Below, piece by piece: positions 5,491 to 8,704 of a stretch of DNA of 8,704 nt. Made by a program: the position numbers and the translations under genes. The stretch is taken from the NCBI GenBank assembly GCA_025453735.1, contig JALOPY010000071.1, forward strand, positions 1 to 8,704, in the 5' to 3' direction. Position 1 is the stretch's first letter; each line of letters starts with the position of its first letter. Source of the DNA: a bacterium. Its GTDB lineage: Bacteria; Zhuqueibacterota; Zhuqueibacteria; Thermofontimicrobiales; Thermofontimicrobiaceae. The notes under the pieces were generated by a model. It was not told where the DNA came from, did no database searches, and worked only from the letters and a program-made list of their open reading frames with translations.

Positions 5491-6858
5491 ATGACAAAAG
5501 AGAATGACTGCAATCGTCGCGATTTTTTAAAAGCTGGCGCCATTGTCAGTATCGGCGCTGCTTTGACTGCAAGCAATCTTTCTGGCTGTGCGACATTCCA
5601 TCGAAAATTAGCAACCGCTCCAGCGAATCCGCTGATGCTCTCGCCAATTGATACCGTGCGAATCGGTTTTGTTGGTGTTGGTCATCAGGGTTCGAGCCAT
5701 GTGGAAAATTTTTTGAAAATCGAGGGGGTAGAAATTAAAGCGATCTGCGATATCGTGCCCGCGAAAGTTGAGCAAATGCAGAAACGAGTTGCCGAGGCTG
5801 GTAAACCTGAACCTGCCGGCTATTCGCGAGGCGAACGAGATTTTGAGCGAATGTGCCAGGAAGCGGATCTGGATCTGGTTTTTACCTCGACACCCTGGGA
5901 ATGGCATGTTCCCGTCTGTGTCTCCGCTATGAAAAACGGCAAACATTCTGCCACCGAAGTCCCTGCAGCTCTGACGATTGACGAGTGCTGGGAGTTGGTC
6001 GAGACAGCGGAAAAATATCAACGGCACTGCGTGATGATGGAGAACTGCTGCTACGACCGAACCGAGCTGATGATTTTCAACATGATTCGTCAGGGGCTTT
6101 TTGGCGAGTTACTTCATGCCGAGTGCGGTTATCTGCATGATTTGCGCGAGTTGAAGCTGAGTGATTTTTACGAGGGGATTTGGAGAATTAAACATTCCAT
6201 CAAACGCAATGCCGATCTGTATCCCACTCATGGGTTGGGTCCTGTGGCGCAATGGATGGACATCAACCGCAGCAATCAATTCGATTATCTGGTTTCGATA
6301 AGCTGCAATTCACGGGGATTGAATCTGTACGCTGAAACCAAATTTGGCGCAGACAGCCCCGAAGCGAAACAACATTACGCGCTCGGCGATGTGGTAAATA
6401 CGCTAATTCGTACCCAGAAAGGTCAGACGATTCTGGTCACACACGATACCAATTTGCCCCGACCGTACAGCCGCCGCATTCTGCTGCAAGGAACCAATGG
6501 TCTGGTGCAAAAATATCCCGAACAAAAAATCCATCTTGAAGGTCGCAGTCCCGCTCATCGCTGGGAGAATTTGCAGGACTATGTTGCCGAATATGAACAT
6601 CCATTGTGGAAACAGATGGAAGAAATGTCCCGAGGCGCAGGCCATGGCGGCATGGATTTTATCGAAGATTATCGCCTGGTGCAATGCCTGCGTGAAGGTA
6701 AGCCGACGGACATGAATGTCTATGATGCAGCGGTGCTGAGTGCTGTCACCGAATTGAGCGAACGGTCCATTGCAAAGAAAAGTCGTCCCATGGATTTTCC
6801 AGATTTCACTCGTGGGAGGTGGAAAACGTGGCAGCCGCTGGAAATTATTGGAGCGTAA
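5491..6858 (+). CDS. Tat-exported GH109-type glycosidase (Gfo/Idh/MocA fold, NAD-dependent)
   Basis: A 455-residue protein whose length fits family GH109, which includes alpha-N-acetylgalactosaminidases that use bound NAD+ in an oxidation, elimination, addition and reduction cycle. A twin-arginine motif, RRDFLK (9-14), precedes a short hydrophobic stretch and a lipobox LSGC (30-33). Tat export as a folded, NAD-loaded lipoprotein is therefore likely. The Rossmann part starts with RIGFVGVGHQG (57-67, GxGxxG). TEVPAALT (155-162) takes the place of the usual EKP motif of the wider oxidoreductase family. MMENCCY (182-188) and YPTHGLGPVAQWMDINR (244-260) are characteristic of GH109; the Tyr and His of YPTH are the residues I would take as catalytic. 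GHGGMDF (384-390) is also conserved. Other Gfo/Idh/MocA enzymes are possible, but YPTHGLGP favours GH109; alpha-GalNAc specificity is inferred. The ATG at 5491 follows an AGAGGGAG site. The first gene of a same-strand cluster with the methyltransferase and sialidase-like genes. Confidence 0.92.
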   Translation: MTKENDCNRRDFLKAGAIVSIGAALTASNLSGCATFHRKLATAPANPLMLSPIDTVRIGFVGVGHQGSSHVENFLKIEGVEIKAICDIVPAKVEQMQKRVAEAGKPEPAGYSRGERDFERMCQEADLDLVFTSTPWEWHVPVCVSAMKNGKHSATEVPAALTIDECWELVETAEKYQRHCVMMENCCYDRTELMIFNMIRQGLFGELLHAECGYLHDLRELKLSDFYEGIWRIKHSIKRNADLYPTHGLGPVAQWMDINRSNQFDYLVSISCNSRGLNLYAETKFGADSPEAKQHYALGDVVNTLIRTQKGQTILVTHDTNLPRPYSRRILLQGTNGLVQKYPEQKIHLEGRSPAHRWENLQDYVAEYEHPLWKQMEEMSRGAGHGGMDFIEDYRLVQCLREGKPTDMNVYDAAVLSAVTELSERSIAKKSRPMDFPDFTRGRWKTWQPLEIIGA

Positions 6859-6861
6859 AAT

Positions 6862-6903
6862 GAAATGGAGTCCATCCGCCTGGGCGGATGGACTCCATTT
6901 CTC
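6862..6903. repeat. 42-bp palindromic element, copy 1
   Basis: A perfect 19-bp stem (6862-6880 with 6883-6901) around a TG centre starts 4 nt after the GH109 stop codon. It has no downstream T tract, so it is not a classical terminator. It lies in the 71-bp gap before the methyltransferase gene, whose ribosome site (AAGGA, 6917-6921) is just outside it. It matches copy 2 (7610-7651) at 40 of 42 positions in the same orientation. The only two differences, 6865 (A) and 6898 (T), pair with each other in the stem. Possible roles are transcript stabilisation or processing between cluster genes, or a mobile REP-like unit. Confidence 0.9.
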
Positions 6904-6929
6904 ATGACCTATCTTAAAGGAACAGCATA

Positions 6930-7607
6930 ATGACGAAAATCGACATCATTCAGAATATAATAAACAAAACACAGGCACGAACTTACTTAGAGATCGGTGT
7001 TCACAAAGGGCATACCTTTTTGAGGATTCGGGCGAAGCAGAAAATAGCCGTTGATCCCTATTATCTCATATCGGCAAGAAAAAAATTTAGCTGGGCGTTT
7101 AAAAATCCATGCAATTTCTTAGCGAAGTATTATCGATTACCCAGCGACGAATTCTTTGCCCGAAAAAAATTCCATAAGGGTTTCGATATCGTGTTTGTCG
7201 ATGGCTTGCACACTTTTCAACAATCATTAAAAGACGTCTATCATTCGTTGTCCTGCCTCAATCACAATGGCGTGATTGTCATGGATGATTGCAATCCACC
7301 GAATGAAGCTGCCGCGCAACCTGCTCATTCGCTGGATCAAGCGGCATCGCTGAATTTACCTGGCTGGACAGGCGAATGGTGCGGCGATGTGTGGAAGACC
7401 ATCTGTCATTTGCGAAGTGTTGAAAAAAATCTAAATGTATTTGTGTTAGACTGCGATCATGGAATAGGAATAATTACCAGAGGCAAGCCAGACGCGCTGC
7501 TGAATTTTACTGAGGAAGAGGTGAATCAGCTCACTTACCAGGACTTAGCGAATCGAAGAAACGAGCTTTTAAATCTGAAAGATGCGAATTATTTTCATCG
7601 TTTTTGA
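6930..7607 (+). CDS. Class I SAM-dependent methyltransferase (Methyltransf_24-like)
   Basis: A 225-residue cytoplasmic protein without signal peptide. The SAM-binding motif I is YLEIGVHKGHTF (19-30), with an acidic residue at the end of the second strand (VDP, 41-43). FDIVFVDGLHTF (85-96) and GVIVMDDCNPP (114-124) match the family of Methyltransf_24/TylF-like enzymes. In some of these the Asp of VDGLH and the DD pair bind a metal, and sugars or small hydroxylated molecules are methylated. The substrate is unknown. Residues 125-160 (rich in Ala, then LPGWTGEWCGDVWKTI) look like the substrate cap. The ATG at 6930 follows AAGGA with an 8-nt gap. It lies between two exported glycan enzymes and is bracketed by two near-identical palindromes. 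Its first half is visibly more AT-rich than its neighbours (32-40% GC on two 60-base lines counted by hand, against about 50% in GH109). It may therefore be a separate acquisition. Confidence 0.82.
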   Translation: MTKIDIIQNIINKTQARTYLEIGVHKGHTFLRIRAKQKIAVDPYYLISARKKFSWAFKNPCNFLAKYYRLPSDEFFARKKFHKGFDIVFVDGLHTFQQSLKDVYHSLSCLNHNGVIVMDDCNPPNEAAAQPAHSLDQAASLNLPGWTGEWCGDVWKTICHLRSVEKNLNVFVLDCDHGIGIITRGKPDALLNFTEEEVNQLTYQDLANRRNELLNLKDANYFHRF

Positions 7608-7609
7608 CA

Positions 7610-7651
7610 GAACTGGAGTCCATCCGCCTGGGCGGATGGACTCCAGTTCTC
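7610..7651. repeat. 42-bp palindromic element, copy 2
   Basis: A perfect 20-bp stem (7609-7628 with 7631-7650) around the same TG centre begins directly after the methyltransferase stop (7605-7607). Relative to copy 1 the element has C at 7613 and G at 7646, again a base pair, so the helix is preserved. No T tract follows. It is separated from the sialidase-like ATG by 22 nt that carry the ribosome site. Confidence 0.9.
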
Positions 7652-7673
7652 TCGGTTTTGTTGAAGAGGAAAA

Positions 7674-8704
7674 ATGAATCATTCAACCCAAAAATTTATC
7701 TTCATTCTGCTCTGCCTCTCGAATTTAATGGTATGTGAAAAATCAAAACATCGAAGCCAGCCAATAATGACTGACCAGGATTTTTTGAACAATTCGATCG
7801 CTTTGCCTCGCAGCTATTCCATTCCATTCATCGATCTTGCCGATCAAATGCACTGCCAGGTTATTGTCGATAAAGAACCAGGTCAATATCTCGGCCATCC
7901 CACGACTGTTTTGTTGGAAGACGGCAAAACTATAATTGCTGTCTATCCCAAAGGACATGGCAAAGGCGCCATTGTAATGAAAAAAAGTACCGATGGAGGA
8001 CTGACCTGGAGCGAGCGGCTGTCTGTTCCTGAAAATTGGGCGACGTCATTGGAAGTGCCGACCATTCATCGGGTCATTGATCCGCAGGGAAAAAAGCGAC
8101 TGATTTTATTTTCCGGACTTTATCCGGCCCGAATGGCTGTTTCTGAAGATGATGGTGAGACCTGGACGCCGCTTCAGCCAATCGGCGATTGGGGCGGCAT
8201 CGTTGTCATGGGAAGCGTAGTCGAATTGAAAACGGGCAAAGGCAATTACCTCGCCATGTTTCATGACGATGGTCGATTTTTTCAAAAAGATGGGACAGTA
8301 ACTGATACCTTCACACTTTATCAGACGTTTTCTGAGGATGGCGGCTTGCACTGGTCGTTTCCTGAAGCGATTTTAAAAACAACGGAAGTTCATCTCTGCG
8401 AGCCTGGTGTGATCCGTTCGCCTGATGGTAAACAATTGGCAGCATTGCTGCGAGAGAACCGCCGTGTCCGAAATTCGTTCGTGATTTTTTCCAATGACGA
8501 AGGCAAAAACTGGACGCCGCCTCGTGAGCTACCCGCTTCCCTCACAGGCGATCGTCATACGGGGAAATTTGGACCTGACGGTCGATTGCTCATTTCGTTT
8601 CGGGATACAGCCAGTGAATCTCCCACCCAGGGCGATTGGGTCGCCTGGGTAGGAACCTATCAGGACATTGTCGAGGGCAAGGAAGGTCAATATCGAATCC
8701 GATT
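7674..8704 (+). CDS. Sialidase-like Asp-box (BNR) beta-propeller protein, probable lipoprotein, 3' end outside window
   Basis: The frame is open from ATG 7674 to the window end (343 codons). A hydrophobic N-terminal stretch (FIFILLCLSNLMV, 8-20) is followed by Cys21. LMVC is a non-canonical lipobox, so the protein is either a lipoprotein or secreted. Four Asp-box motifs (S-x-D-x-G-x-x-W) mark a six-bladed propeller of the sialidase superfamily: STDGGLTW (105-112), SEDDGETW (157-164), SEDGGLHW (220-227) and SNDEGKNW (273-280). CEPGVIRSPDG (242-252), LLREN (258-262) and ISFRD (307-311) could supply the acidic and arginine residues of a sialidase site. The usual RIP arginine near the first strand is not seen; GHPTTVLLEDG (74-84) stands there instead. 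The exo-sialidase label is therefore provisional, and a related propeller hydrolase is possible. The start is supported by a GAAGAGGA site a few bases upstream. Third gene of the GH109 cluster; its export matches glycan breakdown in the envelope or outside. Confidence 0.82.
   Translation, partial: MNHSTQKFIFILLCLSNLMVCEKSKHRSQPIMTDQDFLNNSIALPRSYSIPFIDLADQMHCQVIVDKEPGQYLGHPTTVLLEDGKTIIAVYPKGHGKGAIVMKKSTDGGLTWSERLSVPENWATSLEVPTIHRVIDPQGKKRLILFSGLYPARMAVSEDDGETWTPLQPIGDWGGIVVMGSVVELKTGKGNYLAMFHDDGRFFQKDGTVTDTFTLYQTFSEDGGLHWSFPEAILKTTEVHLCEPGVIRSPDGKQLAALLRENRRVRNSFVIFSNDEGKNWTPPRELPASLTGDRHTGKFGPDGRLLISFRDTASESPTQGDWVAWVGTYQDIVEGKEGQYRIR

Noticed and set aside
5608..6027. Minus-strand open frame of 139 codons within the GH109 gene
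   Set aside because: It is a shadow of a frame with full family motifs, and its own product has no recognisable domain.
6862..7651. Integron attC sites or insertion-sequence ends flanking the methyltransferase
   Set aside because: The palindromes are perfect stems without attC core motifs or bulged bases, there is no integrase or transposase, and no target-site duplication was recognised.
1..8704. CRISPR array, tRNA or rRNA genes, phage or plasmid functions
   Set aside because: No regularly spaced repeats with unique spacers, no cloverleaf or rRNA-like sequence, and no replication, integrase or structural phage proteins were seen in reading both strands.

Overview
The window is about 8.7 kb of a bacterial chromosome. 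GC content is moderate, lower between genes and higher in the two right-hand exported enzymes. The gene types are a bifunctional nuclease fused to a UVR motif, an iPGM-like metalloenzyme, a large one-chain SpoIIE phosphatase receptor, and a Tat-exported GH109 glycosidase beside a sialidase-like lipoprotein. Short intergenic palindromes are also common. Together these suggest a member of the Fibrobacterota-Chlorobiota-Bacteroidota side of the tree, for example a Calditrichota/KSB1/Ignavibacteria-like lineage. This placement is inferred from gene content; no marker gene in the window fixes it.

Left part (1-1719). The window opens inside a metalloenzyme of the alkaline phosphatase/iPGM superfamily, of which only the C-terminal part is present (1-591, +). 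An AT-rich spacer follows, carrying a near-consensus sigma70 promoter (TTGACA, 17 bp, TATACT) whose -35 box lies in a perfect inverted repeat. That promoter drives a bifunctional nuclease (BFN/DUF151) with a C-terminal UVR motif (878-1453, +). The gene ends at a strong intrinsic terminator that may work in both directions. Between it and the next, convergent gene lies an A/T-rich imperfect inverted repeat of the interspersed kind (1591-1678).

Middle part (1719-5292, minus strand). There are two separately spaced genes. One encodes a 660-residue membrane receptor-phosphatase (TM, extracytoplasmic sensor, TM, HAMP, GAF, SpoIIE/PP2C) with an extended -10 promoter. Downstream of it is a 435-residue membrane-anchored protein of unknown function, with its own weaker candidate promoter and a conserved C-terminal motif block resembling YfiM/DUF2279. 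A degenerate heptamer repeat lies between them.

Right part (5293-8704, plus strand). After a divergent intergenic region with a 15-bp-arm nested palindrome comes a three-gene, same-strand cluster: a Tat/lipobox GH109 enzyme, a class I SAM methyltransferase, and a sialidase-like Asp-box propeller lipoprotein cut by the window end. The exported enzymes fit stepwise removal of terminal sugars (sialic acid and alpha-GalNAc type) from glycoconjugates. The cytoplasmic methyltransferase between them does not obviously belong. It is bracketed by two copies of a 42-bp perfect-stem palindrome, each directly after a stop codon. The copies differ at only two positions, and these pair with each other (A-T in one copy, C-G in the other). 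This is the most distinctive structure in the window.

I do not see a CRISPR array, tRNA, rRNA, transposase or defence system. The best leads for something undescribed are the covarying palindromes around the methyltransferase, the sialidase-like protein lacking the usual N-terminal arginine motif, and the uncharacterised membrane-anchored protein.
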